Positions 18,689 through 28,624 are shown, numbered from the stretch's first letter. The stretch: 64,000 nt of DNA from Polaribacter sp. (GCF_024639685.1 NZ_JAHEHX010000003.1:186001-250000), one strand, 5' to 3'. Notes: a model not told the origin generated them from the letters alone. Program-made: numbers and translations.

Positions 18689-20143
18689 TTAATTATTATC
18701 TGAATATCCAACAGCAATTCCTTTTAAGGTAGCTGAGGTGCAATCTTCTACTTTTACATTTACAAAATCCCCTAATTTATATTGTTCTTTTGGAAATACA
18801 ATAACAGTGTTTTGAGTATTTCTACCTTTCCATTCATTAGGGTTTTTCTTAGAAGTACCTTCTATAAGAACTTCTTCTACTTTGCGTAAATGTTGTTGAG
18901 TTCTGAATAAAGAATGTTTTTGTTGTAAATCGATTACTTCTGTTAATCTTCTTTTCTTTACAGCAGCAGGTATATCATCATCCATTTTCTTGCCAGCTAA
19001 AGTTCCTGGTCTTTCAGAGTAGGCAAACATAAATCCAAAATCATATTTAACATACTCCATCAAATCTAAGGTGTCTTGATGATCTTGTTCTGTTTCTCCA
19101 CAAAAGCCAACAATCATATCTTGAGACAAGGCCATTTCTGGAACAATCTTAAATATATTATCTACCAACTCCATGTACTCTTCACGAGTGTGTTGTCTAT
19201 TCATGGCTTTTAACATGGCATTACTTCCACTTTGAACTGGTAAGTGAATGTACTTGCAGATATTCTTGTGTTTTGCCATAACATATATTACGTCTAAACT
19301 CATATCTTGTGGGTTAGAGGTAGAAAAACGGAAACGTGTTTTTGGAAATTGAGTAGCACACATGTCTAGCAACTGAGCAAAATCAACAGCGGTTGCTCGT
19401 GCCATTTCTGAAGCCTTTATAAAATCTTTTTTTAAGCCTCCTCCATACCATAAAAAACTATCAACATTTTGACCTAATAAAGTAATTTCTTTAAAATCTT
19501 TATCTATCATAGTTTGTATTTCTTCTAAAATACTTTTTGGGTCTCTACTTCTTTCTCTTCCTCTAGTAAAAGGGACTACACAAAATGTGCACATATTGTC
19601 GCAACCTCTAGTTATAGATACAAAAGCAGATACTCCATTAGAGTTTAAACGAACTGGTGAAATGTCTCCATAGGTTTCTTCTTTTGACAAAATAACATTT
19701 ACAGCATCTCTTCCCTCATAAACTTCTTCTAAAAGGTTTGGCAAATCTTTATAAGCATCTGGACCTACAACTAAATCAACAATTTTTTCTTCTTCTAAAA
19801 ACTTTTCTTTTAGGCGTTCAGCCATACAGCCTAAAACGCCCACTTTCATTTTTTTGTTAACTTGTTTTACAGCATTATATTTTTGTAATCTTCTACGAAC
19901 TGTAGTTTCTGCTTTTTCACGAATAGAACACGTATTTACTAAAACTAAATCTGCCTCTTCTAGTATTTGAGTAGTATTGTAACCTTCTTTGTCTAAAATA
20001 GCTGCAACAATTTCACTATCATTCATATTCATCTGACAGCCATAGCTTTCTATAAATAATTTTTTAGTGTTCTCTTTCTTATTTTCTGTAACAAGTGCTT
20101 TTCCTTGTATTTTTTCGTCAATAATTCTCTCTACTTCTTGCAT
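18689..20143 (-). CDS. miaB: tRNA (N6-isopentenyl adenosine(37)-C2)-methylthiotransferase MiaB
   Basis: Radical-SAM enzyme that adds a methylthio group to i6A37 of tRNAs reading UNN codons. The 484-residue product has the N-terminal cluster domain with three cysteines (ESYGCQMN, NTCSIREKA, GVLGCMAERL), the radical-SAM motif RGCDNMCTFC and a C-terminal TRAM domain (about residues 415-480, ending CTSATLKGIAVG). First gene of the minus-strand series miaB, sigma-54 activator, lptE, TPR-like, secG. Confidence 0.96.
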   Translation of the reverse strand: MQEVERIIDEKIQGKALVTENKKENTKKLFIESYGCQMNMNDSEIVAAILDKEGYNTTQILEEADLVLVNTCSIREKAETTVRRRLQKYNAVKQVNKKMKVGVLGCMAERLKEKFLEEEKIVDLVVGPDAYKDLPNLLEEVYEGRDAVNVILSKEETYGDISPVRLNSNGVSAFVSITRGCDNMCTFCVVPFTRGRERSRDPKSILEEIQTMIDKDFKEITLLGQNVDSFLWYGGGLKKDFIKASEMARATAVDFAQLLDMCATQFPKTRFRFSTSNPQDMSLDVIYVMAKHKNICKYIHLPVQSGSNAMLKAMNRQHTREEYMELVDNIFKIVPEMALSQDMIVGFCGETEQDHQDTLDLMEYVKYDFGFMFAYSERPGTLAGKKMDDDIPAAVKKRRLTEVIDLQQKHSLFRTQQHLRKVEEVLIEGTSKKNPNEWKGRNTQNTVIVFPKEQYKLGDFVNVKVEDCTSATLKGIAVGYSDNN

Positions 20144-20169
20144 CTTTTATTTTGTAAATTGAAGTTAGA

Positions 20170-20177
20170 CAAAGATA
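20170..20177 (-). promoter_or_regulatory. Putative -7 element for miaB
   Basis: On the minus strand TATCTTTG matches TAnnTTTG and places the transcription start about 20 bases before the miaB ATG. The -33 element is not clear. Confidence 0.4.
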
Positions 20178-20283
20178 CAATCAATTTTGTATTTTATGAC
20201 AGATTGGCAGAAAATTAATGTTGTATTTCTGTTAATTATCTAGCTAATTTTTGTGAAAAGATTTTTTTTAATAAAAAACTAAC

Positions 20284-20291
20284 TACTTTTG
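20284..20291 (+). promoter_or_regulatory. Putative -7 element for topA
   Basis: TACTTTTG matches TAnnTTTG, about 50 bases before the chosen topA start. The -33 region is only T-rich, so confidence is modest. Confidence 0.4.
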
Positions 20292-20343
20292 TACTTCAAA
20301 ATTTACCTATTTTTTATGGGTTTTGATTGATAAAATGAAATAT

Positions 20344-22842
20344 ATGGCGAAGAATTTAGTAATAGTAGAGTCACCAGCAAAAGCAAAAACAATCGAAAAA
20401 TTTCTTGGTAAAGATTATCAAGTTGAATCGAGTTATGGGCATATTGCAGATTTACCATCGAAAGAATTAGGGATAGATGTAGAGGGTGATTTTAGGCCTA
20501 AATATATTGTTTCTGATGATAAAAAACCAGTTGTTAAAAAACTAAAAAGTTTAGCAAAAAAGGCAGAAACTGTTTGGTTAGCAAGTGATGAGGATAGAGA
20601 AGGAGAGGCTATTGCTTGGCATTTAAAAGAGCAATTAGATTTAAAAGAAGATAGTACAAAACGAATTGTTTTTCATGAAATAACTAAAAAAGCAATACTT
20701 AAAGCTGTAAAAAATCCTAGAGATATAGATTACCATATGGTGAATGCTCAGCAAGCACGTAGAGTTTTAGATAGGCTTGTGGGGTATGAATTGTCGCCAG
20801 TTTTATGGCGTAAAGTAAAAGGTGGTTTATCTGCAGGTAGAGTGCAATCTGTTGCAGTGCGATTAATTGTAGAAAGAGAAAGAAGTATACAAGATTTTAA
20901 GCCAGAAACACATTTTAAAGTAGTTGCTGAATTTTCCAATAATGAAGGTAAAAAGTTTAAAGCAACTATTCCTAAAAACTTTGATTCTAAAAAAGCTGCA
21001 GAAGACTTTTTAAAGTCTTGTGCTAATGCTGATTTTAACATTGCAGATTTAACTAAAAAACCTGCAAAGAAATCACCAGCAGCACCATTTACAACATCAA
21101 CCTTACAACAAGAAGCATCACGTAAATTGGGCTTTGCAGTAGGTAGAACAATGCAAGTTGCACAACGTTTATACGAAGCGGGTTTAATAACTTATATGAG
21201 AACAGATAGTGTAAATTTATCTGTTGATGCAAGAAATGAAGCCGAAGAAGAAATTATTGCTTCTTACGGAAAAGAATATAGTAAGCAAAGAGTGTTTAAG
21301 TCTAAAGCCAAAGGTGCACAAGAAGCCCATGAAGCGATTAGACCAACGAACATGAAAATGCATGCTATTGATACCGAATATGATCAAAATAGGCTCTATG
21401 ATTTAATTTGGAAAAGAACCTTGGCTTCACAAATGAGTGATGCTCAATTAGAAAGAACTAATATTAAAATAGAAAACTCTGAAAACTCAAAAATCTTTAC
21501 CGCAAATGGAGAGATGATTAAGTTTGAAGGTTTCTTAAAAGTATATTTAGAAGGCAAAGATGATGATGATGAAGAGCAAGCAGGAATGCTGCCTAATCTA
21601 AAAGTTAATGAAGGTTTAGATTATATTTTTATCAACGCTACGCAGCGTTTTACAAGTCCACCTTATAGGTTTACAGAGGCGTCTTTGGTAAAGCAATTAG
21701 AAGAATTAGGTATTGGTCGTCCATCTACTTATGCACCAACAATTTCTACTGTTCAGAGAAGAGGTTATGTAGAAAAGGGGCAGAATGAGGGTATAGAAAG
21801 AACTTATGAGCAACTTATTTTGTCTGATGGTGCTGTAAAAAGTAATCAATTATCAGAAAAAACAGGTTCAGATAAAAACAAGTTAGTGCCCACTGATATT
21901 GGAAACATTGTAAACGACTTTTTAGTAGCCAATTTCTCTAATATTTTAGATTTTGGATTTACTGCAAAAGTTGAAAATTCTTTCGATAACATATCTGAAG
22001 GAGACGAAGATTGGATAAAAATGATCAAAGAGTTCTACATCAATTTTCATGATAACGTAGAAGATGTAAAAGAGAACGCTGAAAGAGAAAGTGGTGAACG
22101 AATATTAGGAGATCATCCAGTTTCAGGAAAAACAGTTTTGGTGCGTTTAGGGAAATTTGGACCTATTGCTCAAATTGGAGCTCCAGATGACGAGGAAAAG
22201 CAATTTGCTAGTTTAAATAAAGATCAAAATTTAGGTACAATTACATTAGAAGAAGCTTTAGAGTTATTTTTATTGCCAAAAACGCTAGGCGTTTATGAAG
22301 ATGAAGAAGTTGTGGTTTCTAACGGTCGATTCGGACCCTACATCCGTTTTGGGAAAATGTTTGTATCTCTAGAAAAAGGTGAAAACCCGATGGACGTTGA
22401 TTTACCTAGAGCTGAAGAATTAATTAGAACTAAGCAAAAAGCTGATGCACCTATTTATCATTACGAAGATTTACCTGTTCAAAAAGGGGTTGGTAGATTT
22501 GGTCCCTTTATTAAGTGGAATAATATGTTCATTAACGTGAATAAAAAGTATGATTTTGATAACCTTTCTGATGAAGATATTATAGAATTAATAGAACTTA
22601 AAAAGCAGAAGGAGATTGATAAAGTTATCCATAACTGGGAAGATGTTGGCATTCGTGTAGAAAAAGCAAGATGGGGAAGGTTTAATGTTTTAAAAGGTAA
22701 AATTAAAATAGAGTTACCAAAAACAACAAAAATAGAAAAACTATCTAAGGAAGACGCGGTTAAGATGATCGATGCCAAAACTCCAAAGAAAAAAGCCTCA
22801 AAGAAAAAAACAACAAAGAGAAAAACAGTTAAAAAGAAATAG
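20344..22842 (+). CDS. topA: DNA topoisomerase I
   Basis: Type IA topoisomerase that relaxes negative supercoils. I choose the ATG at 20344 (MAKNLVIVESPAKAKTIEK), since the family begins there; TTG 20323 and ATG 20335 are further upstream in frame. The Toprim domain holds IVESPAKAKTIEKFLG and SDEDREGEAIAWH; the active-site tyrosine is in GLITYMRTDS. The C terminus has four zinc-free repeats (LGKFGPIAQIG, NGRFGPYIRFG, VGRFGPFIKWN, ARWGRFNVLKG) instead of the cysteine zinc fingers of E. coli, then a very lysine-rich tail likely to bind DNA. The product is about 832 residues. It is followed closely by the arginase-like gene and then gldK. Confidence 0.96.
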   Translation: MAKNLVIVESPAKAKTIEKFLGKDYQVESSYGHIADLPSKELGIDVEGDFRPKYIVSDDKKPVVKKLKSLAKKAETVWLASDEDREGEAIAWHLKEQLDLKEDSTKRIVFHEITKKAILKAVKNPRDIDYHMVNAQQARRVLDRLVGYELSPVLWRKVKGGLSAGRVQSVAVRLIVERERSIQDFKPETHFKVVAEFSNNEGKKFKATIPKNFDSKKAAEDFLKSCANADFNIADLTKKPAKKSPAAPFTTSTLQQEASRKLGFAVGRTMQVAQRLYEAGLITYMRTDSVNLSVDARNEAEEEIIASYGKEYSKQRVFKSKAKGAQEAHEAIRPTNMKMHAIDTEYDQNRLYDLIWKRTLASQMSDAQLERTNIKIENSENSKIFTANGEMIKFEGFLKVYLEGKDDDDEEQAGMLPNLKVNEGLDYIFINATQRFTSPPYRFTEASLVKQLEELGIGRPSTYAPTISTVQRRGYVEKGQNEGIERTYEQLILSDGAVKSNQLSEKTGSDKNKLVPTDIGNIVNDFLVANFSNILDFGFTAKVENSFDNISEGDEDWIKMIKEFYINFHDNVEDVKENAERESGERILGDHPVSGKTVLVRLGKFGPIAQIGAPDDEEKQFASLNKDQNLGTITLEEALELFLLPKTLGVYEDEEVVVSNGRFGPYIRFGKMFVSLEKGENPMDVDLPRAEELIRTKQKADAPIYHYEDLPVQKGVGRFGPFIKWNNMFINVNKKYDFDNLSDEDIIELIELKKQKEIDKVIHNWEDVGIRVEKARWGRFNVLKGKIKIELPKTTKIEKLSKEDAVKMIDAKTPKKKASKKKTTKRKTVKKK

Positions 22843-22875
22843 TATTTTTGGTTTTTACATTTTGAAAATTACGTA

Positions 22876-24042
22876 ATGATCAAAGATTTTTTAACTCCTA
22901 TAAAAGACATTTTACTAGCTAATTTAGCTCTACAACCTGAATCGTGTCTTGGGAATAAAATTAATATTCATACAAATAAAAATGACTTTCCTGATATAGA
23001 GGGAGCACAAATTGCAATTTTTGGTGTGCAAGAAGATCGAAATTCTGAAAATAATTTTGGATGCGGAGAGGACTTGTTCTTGGTTAGGAAAAAATTATAT
23101 GCTCTCTTTCCAGGAAACTGGAACACGAAAATTGTAGATCTAGGAAATATTACAAAAGGGGCAGAAGTTTCAGATACTTATTTTGCCGTCTCAGAAATTC
23201 TAACTGCTTTATTAACAAGAAATATTATACCAATAATTATAGGAGGTGGCCAAGATATTACTTATATAAACTACAGAGCTTATGATGCTTTAGAGCAAAC
23301 TGTAAATATTACAACTGTAGATAGTCGTTTTGATTTAGGTTCTTTAGATGATCAATTATCTTCTCAATCGTATTTGAGTAAAATTATCATGCAAACGCCG
23401 AATAACTTATTTAATTATTGTAATGTAGGTTATCAAACTTATTTTAATTCACAAGAATCAATTCAGCTTCTAGATAGCTTGTATTTTGATGCTTACAGAT
23501 TAGGTAACGCAAAGGAACTAGAAATTATAGAGCCTGCTTTCAGGAACGCAGATATTGTTTCTATTGATTTAGGCGCGGTTAGACAAAGTGAGGCCCCAGC
23601 AAATAATAATGCATCTCCTAATGGATTTTATGGTGAAGAAATTTGTGCTATTTCTAGGTATGCAGGATTAAGTGATAAAGTAACATCCTTTGGAATTTAT
23701 GAATACAATTCAAAATTAGATGTCAATTCTCAGACAGCAAATTTAATAGCTCAAATGATTTGGTATTTTATTGAAGGAGTAAATGCTAGAGTAAAAGATT
23801 ATCCTTTTTCTGGCAAAGAGAATTACCAAAAGTTTACCGTGCTATTAGACGATGATGATCCATTAATTTTTTACAAGAGTCATAAAACAGGGAGATGGTG
23901 GATAGAGATTAATATTTTATCAGATAATAAATACAAAAGGCATGCGTTAATACCATGTACTTATAAAGACTATACAGAGGCAACAAATCAAAAAATACCT
24001 GAAAAGTGGTATAAAGCCATGCAAAAAATGATGGCATCATAA
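22876..24042 (+). CDS. Arginase/formimidoylglutamase-family protein with degenerate metal site
   Basis: A 388-residue protein of the ureohydrolase fold, usually annotated formimidoylglutamase in this phylum. Compared with the six manganese ligands of arginases, three are kept (Asp149 and Asp153 of DSRFD, Asp231 of SIDLG) and three are replaced: the GGDH-type histidine by Gln126 (GGGQDITY), the central histidine of DAHxD by Arg151, and the second Asp of SxDxD by Gly233. A working binuclear manganese centre is therefore unlikely, and hydrolysis of formiminoglutamate or arginine is doubtful. It starts 33 bases after topA and ends 99 bases before gldK. A structural or ligand-sensing role linked to its neighbours is possible but not shown. 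Confidence 0.78.
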   Translation: MIKDFLTPIKDILLANLALQPESCLGNKINIHTNKNDFPDIEGAQIAIFGVQEDRNSENNFGCGEDLFLVRKKLYALFPGNWNTKIVDLGNITKGAEVSDTYFAVSEILTALLTRNIIPIIIGGGQDITYINYRAYDALEQTVNITTVDSRFDLGSLDDQLSSQSYLSKIIMQTPNNLFNYCNVGYQTYFNSQESIQLLDSLYFDAYRLGNAKELEIIEPAFRNADIVSIDLGAVRQSEAPANNNASPNGFYGEEICAISRYAGLSDKVTSFGIYEYNSKLDVNSQTANLIAQMIWYFIEGVNARVKDYPFSGKENYQKFTVLLDDDDPLIFYKSHKTGRWWIEINILSDNKYKRHALIPCTYKDYTEATNQKIPEKWYKAMQKMMAS

Positions 24043-24141
24043 ATATTATGAAATTGAATACGTTAAAATACAGTTTCAACATTGTATTTTAGCAAAAAAA
24101 ATAATAGGTTTACGAACTTTTAGTAAAGACAAATACAAAAT

Positions 24142-25500
24142 ATGAAGAAAGCAGCAATATTTGCACTTTTAATAACCGTTTTTTACAGTTGTGGTTCTAA
24201 TGATAGAGGAGAATTAGTAGGCGTTAAAGCTAAGAAAAAATGGTTCTCTGAAAAACCATATGGTATGGTTTTGGTTCCAGGTGGTTCATTTACAATGGGT
24301 AAGCAAGATGAAGATATTATTGGTACAATGAATTCTCCAACAAAAACAGTTACTGTTAGGCCTTATTTTATGGACGAAACAGAAATTACTAATAATGAAT
24401 ACAAAGAATTCGTGCTTTGGGTAAGAGACTCAGTAGTAAGAACTAGATTAGCTTACCAAGCGGAATTTGCAGCTTTAGGAGCAACATCAAATGCTACCGG
24501 AAATAATAGAGCCACTGGTATTCAATTGTATAAATTTAAAGATACTTTAGCAAACTCGACTCCTTACCAAAGGTATATGTATGAAAATTATTATCAATTT
24601 GATACAATACAGCCTTTAAATTGGGAAGAAGATTTAGTTTGGAATAAAGAAGATTATCCCGATGTTGATTACGTAGAGGTAATGGATTCACTTTATATTA
24701 GCCGAGATGAAGCTGTTGATGGAGTGCGAACTTTTAATACAAAATATTTAAAATATAAATATTCTTGGTTTGATAGAGATAATGCAGCAAGAAAAGGTGG
24801 TGATCGAAAAGATTTTGTTCAGACTGAGGTTCTAAATATTTACCCAGATACAACAGTATGGGTAAAAGATTTCAATTATTCTTATAACGACCCAATGCAT
24901 CAAGATTACTTTTCTCATCAATCTTATGGAGATTATCCTGTTGTTGGAGTTTCTTGGGGGCAAGCAAATGCATTTTGTAATTGGAGAACCAAAAAGAAAA
25001 ATGACTATCTAAGCGCTAAAAAGAATACTACTCAAGTTCCAGATTTTAGATTACCAACAGAAGCTGAATGGGAGTTCGCAGCTAGAGGTGGTTTAGAGTT
25101 TGCAACATATCCTTGGGGTACAGGAAGTACAACTAGTGATAGAGGTTGCTTCTTAGCGAATTTTAAACCTGTTAGGGGTAATTATGCAGTAGATGGTGCT
25201 TTATACACTATGGAAGCAGAATCTTTTAACGCAAATGATTATGGATTATATAACATGGCAGGTAACGTTTCAGAGTGGACAAACACTGCCTACAACCTAT
25301 CATCTTATTACATGGCCTCAACAATGAATCCAAACGTAGAAGATAGAAAAAATAAAAGAAAAATAATTAGAGGAGGTTCTTGGAAAGACGTAGCATATTA
25401 CTTAGAAGTAGGCTCAAGAGACTACGAATATGCTGATACTGCTAGAAGTTACATTGGCTTTAGAACTGTTCAAAATTATATAGGAACAACAGACAAATAA
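24142..25500 (+). CDS. gldK: Gliding motility/T9SS lipoprotein GldK
   Basis: Outer-membrane lipoprotein of the type IX secretion core, forming a ring with GldN. The 452-residue product has a lipoprotein signal (lipid cysteine at residue 17 in VFYSCGSN) and a sulfatase-modifying-factor (FGE-like) fold: MVLVPGGSFTMG, FMDETEITNNEYKEF, GVSWGQANAFCNWR, RLPTEAEWEFAARGG, MAGNVSEWTN, GGSWKDVAYYLEVGSRD. The two active-site cysteines of real FGE enzymes are Asp and Leu here, as expected for a structural paralogue. First gene of gldKLMN. Confidence 0.95.
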   Translation: MKKAAIFALLITVFYSCGSNDRGELVGVKAKKKWFSEKPYGMVLVPGGSFTMGKQDEDIIGTMNSPTKTVTVRPYFMDETEITNNEYKEFVLWVRDSVVRTRLAYQAEFAALGATSNATGNNRATGIQLYKFKDTLANSTPYQRYMYENYYQFDTIQPLNWEEDLVWNKEDYPDVDYVEVMDSLYISRDEAVDGVRTFNTKYLKYKYSWFDRDNAARKGGDRKDFVQTEVLNIYPDTTVWVKDFNYSYNDPMHQDYFSHQSYGDYPVVGVSWGQANAFCNWRTKKKNDYLSAKKNTTQVPDFRLPTEAEWEFAARGGLEFATYPWGTGSTTSDRGCFLANFKPVRGNYAVDGALYTMEAESFNANDYGLYNMAGNVSEWTNTAYNLSSYYMASTMNPNVEDRKNKRKIIRGGSWKDVAYYLEVGSRDYEYADTARSYIGFRTVQNYIGTTDK

Positions 25501-25527
25501 TAATTAAATAAAAATTTAAATATAAAC

Positions 25528-26163
25528 ATGGCACAATCTCAAACTAAAAAGAAACTATTTAATATTGCATATAATGTTGGAGCTTCAATTGTAATCTTAG
25601 GAGCATTATTCAAGTTGAATCATATTAGTTTTGGTCCTTTAAATGGATCTACAGTTTTAGCAGTTGGTTTAATTGCAGAAGCTATTATTTTCTTTTTATC
25701 TGCCTTTGAAAGTCCAGAAGAAGACCTTGATTGGTCAAGAGTATATCCAGAATTAGCAGATGAAACTGTTTCTTCAAAAGAGAAAACAGGTGCAGAGGGC
25801 TTATTGTCTCAAAAACTAGATAATTTATTAAATGAAGCCAAAATAGATGCCCAGTTGATGGAAAACTTAGGAAGTAGTATGAAAAACTTTCAAGGTGCAG
25901 CAGAAGGCTTATCTGCAGCATCAGAATCTATTTCGTCAACAAATAAATACAATGAGCAAATGTCTATGGCTGCTGTTCAAATGGAATCATTAAATAACTT
26001 ATATAAAATACAAGTAGAAAACTCTAGCAAACAGGCTGAATTAAACGCAGCTGTAGTAGAGAACACAGAAAGGTTAAAAGAGCAAATGGATTCTTTAGCT
26101 AAAAACTTGTCTTCTTTAAACGGAGTGTATGGGAATATGTTATCTGCAATGTCAAGCAAATAA
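25528..26163 (+). CDS. gldL: T9SS/gliding motor inner-membrane protein GldL
   Basis: Proton-conducting stator of the GldLM motor that powers type IX secretion and gliding. The 211-residue product has two N-terminal membrane helices (about residues 15-32 and 40-60) and a long soluble coiled-coil C terminus. Glu51 and Glu61 stand where the membrane and membrane-edge glutamates (Glu49 and Glu59) of the F. johnsoniae protein are known to matter for motor function. Start ATG 27 bases after gldK; gldM follows after 42 bases. Confidence 0.95.
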   Translation: MAQSQTKKKLFNIAYNVGASIVILGALFKLNHISFGPLNGSTVLAVGLIAEAIIFFLSAFESPEEDLDWSRVYPELADETVSSKEKTGAEGLLSQKLDNLLNEAKIDAQLMENLGSSMKNFQGAAEGLSAASESISSTNKYNEQMSMAAVQMESLNNLYKIQVENSSKQAELNAAVVENTERLKEQMDSLAKNLSSLNGVYGNMLSAMSSK

Positions 26164-26205
26164 TTAGTTATAATTAATTTTAATCACAACAAACTAATTT
26201 AAGAT

Positions 26206-27738
26206 ATGGCAGGAGGAAAAATGTCGGCAAGACAAAAGATGATAAACTTAATGTACCTTGTTTTTATAGCAATGTTAGCTATGCAAATGAGTAAAGAGGT
26301 TTTATCTGCTTTTGGTTTTATGAATGAAAAGTTAGAGGCAAACAATTTTTCTACAACAGAAAAAAATAATCAAGCATATGCAAACTTAGAGACAAAGGCT
26401 TCTGAGCAAGTAGCTAAATTTGGAGAATTAAATAGACAGGCAATTCAAGTTAAAAGTTTATCTGATAATTTTTATAGTTATTTAGAAAATTTAAAATCTA
26501 AAATGACTGCAGATTTAGAAGATGCCAAAGATTATGAGTCTATGGATAAGACGCTTTTTTTAGATACTTACTTTTTTAAAGGAGATGGGTATACAAAAGA
26601 AGGTCAAGAATTTTTAGATATAATCAATAATTACAGGACAAAAATCAATGAAACTTTAGGAAACAACAATCAGTTTTCTTCCGTTTTAAATGATAGATTT
26701 AATACTAATACCTTAATTGATAGTGATGGTGTTAAAGTACCATGGCTAAAATATAGGTATGAAGGATTCCCTTTGGTTGCCTCTTTAACAAATCTTACAC
26801 AAATGCAAGCTGATATCAGAAATACAGAGTCTGATGTTGTTACCAATCTTTTAGGTGGTAAATTAGAAGAAGCATTGTCATTAAACAATTATACTGGTAT
26901 TGTTCGTTTAAATAAGAGTGCTTATTTTTCTGGTGAAAAAGTTACAGGTGAAGTAGTTTTAGGAAGATATGATGCATCATTAGTGCCAGATAAGGTTGTT
27001 TTAAATGGAAAAGATGCAACAGATGCTGTAAAGAATGGACAAGTAATTTTAGACATGCCTACAGGTAATGTCGGAGAGAAAACAATAAAAGGTACAATTT
27101 TCTTTAGAGAAAATGGAGAGGAAGTTCCTGTTCCTTTTGAAAGCAAATATTCAGTTATAGCAGAGCCAAGTTCTGCAGTTGTTTCTGCAGATAAAATGAA
27201 TGTGGTGTATAGAGGGTTAGACAATCCAATATCTGTTTCTTTACCTGGCGTTGCTGCCAGTAATTTAAGTGTTTCTGCTTCAGGAGGTAAATTAACTAAG
27301 TCAGGTGCTGGTTATGTTATTAGACCGGGTTCTGGAAATATTGCAACAATTAATGTAAGTGCAAAATTAAGTAGTGGTAAAAGTGTAAATTCAAAAGCAA
27401 CATTTAGAATTAAAGACATACCAGCAGCAATGGGTTCTGTGCGAAATCAATATGGTACTGTAAGAATGCCAAAATCAGGTTTAGCAAATGCACCAATTAA
27501 TGCAGGATTACCAGATTTTGAATTCGATTTAAAAATTAAAGTTCAGAGTTTTAAAATTAAAGTTCCTGGTGAGTTAACAATAATTGTAAACGGAACTAAA
27601 TTAAGTGCAGCTGCCAAAAAGGTATTGTCAAAAGCTAGGAGAGGAGATATTATCAATATTTATGATATTAAAGCAACTTACGGTAATGGTACTCCATTTA
27701 AGAAAGTATTACCAGTTAACATAGAGCTGACAAATTAA
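26206..27738 (+). CDS. gldM: T9SS/gliding motor protein GldM
   Basis: Rotor/periplasmic shaft of the GldLM motor, joining the inner-membrane motor to the GldKN ring. The 510-residue product has a short cytoplasmic N terminus with Arg9 (MAGGKMSARQ), the residue that pairs with the GldL glutamate in the solved motor, then one membrane helix (about residues 14-33) and four periplasmic domains; the last includes PSKYSVIAEPSSAV-like and AMGSVRNQYGTVRMP segments. Length equals that of other GldM proteins. Confidence 0.96.
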   Translation: MAGGKMSARQKMINLMYLVFIAMLAMQMSKEVLSAFGFMNEKLEANNFSTTEKNNQAYANLETKASEQVAKFGELNRQAIQVKSLSDNFYSYLENLKSKMTADLEDAKDYESMDKTLFLDTYFFKGDGYTKEGQEFLDIINNYRTKINETLGNNNQFSSVLNDRFNTNTLIDSDGVKVPWLKYRYEGFPLVASLTNLTQMQADIRNTESDVVTNLLGGKLEEALSLNNYTGIVRLNKSAYFSGEKVTGEVVLGRYDASLVPDKVVLNGKDATDAVKNGQVILDMPTGNVGEKTIKGTIFFRENGEEVPVPFESKYSVIAEPSSAVVSADKMNVVYRGLDNPISVSLPGVAASNLSVSASGGKLTKSGAGYVIRPGSGNIATINVSAKLSSGKSVNSKATFRIKDIPAAMGSVRNQYGTVRMPKSGLANAPINAGLPDFEFDLKIKVQSFKIKVPGELTIIVNGTKLSAAAKKVLSKARRGDIINIYDIKATYGNGTPFKKVLPVNIELTN

Positions 27739-27749
27739 AAATATAAATT

Positions 27750-28604
27750 ATGGTTAGAAATTTTATACTCGTATTTCTTTTCTGTTTATCAGTAAATTTT
27801 ATTCAAGCACAAGCTAATGTGCTTAATGCAAAATCTGCAGATGAAATAGGTAAAAGTAGTATAGAAAGGTTAGAAGTAAATAATGATGGCCCAATTCCTT
27901 ATGGTTATGTAGATGATAGAGATGTAATGTGGTCTAAGGTAGTTTGGGAGTTTGTAGATTTAAATCAGAAAATTAATTTGCCTTACTATTTTCCAATAGA
28001 CACCACAAATATTTCTTCAGATAGAAGATCTTTGTTCGATACTTTAATAAAAGGAATTAAGCAAGGAAAAATAAAGGAGGCTTATACCGATTCTTTTTTT
28101 AATTCTAAAATTACTCAAGACGAAATTGATACCCGTTTGGTAAATATAAGAGATGAAAATGGTTATGTAGATACATTTAGAATCCAGACAGAAGATGTTG
28201 TAGGGTACATGTTAAAAGGAATGTGGTATTTTGATAAGCGTCAAGGAGAAATGAAATACCGTTTGTTAGCTCTTGCTCCTATGGGTAAAGATGTGCAAAC
28301 TTTAGGTGTAGAAAATGTTGAAGACGATAATTTGTATGAGTTGTTTTGGATCTTTTTTCCAAATGCAAGACAAGTTTTACACGAATCAAAAGTTTTTAAT
28401 CCAATGAATGCTTCTCAGCCAATATCTTATGACCATTTATTAAACGCAAGACGTTTTAATTCTGTAATAGTAAGAGAAGAGAATATTTATGGTAACAGAG
28501 CTATAGAAGATTATATTCGAGGTAACTCTTTATTTCAGTTGTTAGAGGCTAATAAAATTAAAGAAGATATTAGAAATAGAGAAATAGACATGTGGAACTA
28601 CTAA
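27750..28604 (+). CDS. gldN: T9SS/gliding motility protein GldN
   Basis: Periplasmic partner of GldK in the T9SS ring. The 284-residue product has a signal peptide (residues 1-20, ending NFIQAQAN) and the family stretches IPYGYVDDRDVMWSKVVWE, LNQKINLPYYFP, GYMLKGMWYFDKRQGEM and the C-terminal NRAIEDYIRGN. Last gene of the gldKLMN operon, 11 bases after gldM, followed directly by a terminator. Confidence 0.95.
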   Translation: MVRNFILVFLFCLSVNFIQAQANVLNAKSADEIGKSSIERLEVNNDGPIPYGYVDDRDVMWSKVVWEFVDLNQKINLPYYFPIDTTNISSDRRSLFDTLIKGIKQGKIKEAYTDSFFNSKITQDEIDTRLVNIRDENGYVDTFRIQTEDVVGYMLKGMWYFDKRQGEMKYRLLALAPMGKDVQTLGVENVEDDNLYELFWIFFPNARQVLHESKVFNPMNASQPISYDHLLNARRFNSVIVREENIYGNRAIEDYIRGNSLFQLLEANKIKEDIRNREIDMWNY

Positions 28605-28624
28605 AGTTCTATCCTGAAAATATG

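Noticed and set aside
24142..25500. GldK as a sulfatase-activating enzyme
   Set aside because: The fold is similar but both catalytic cysteines are replaced and the gene heads gldKLMN.
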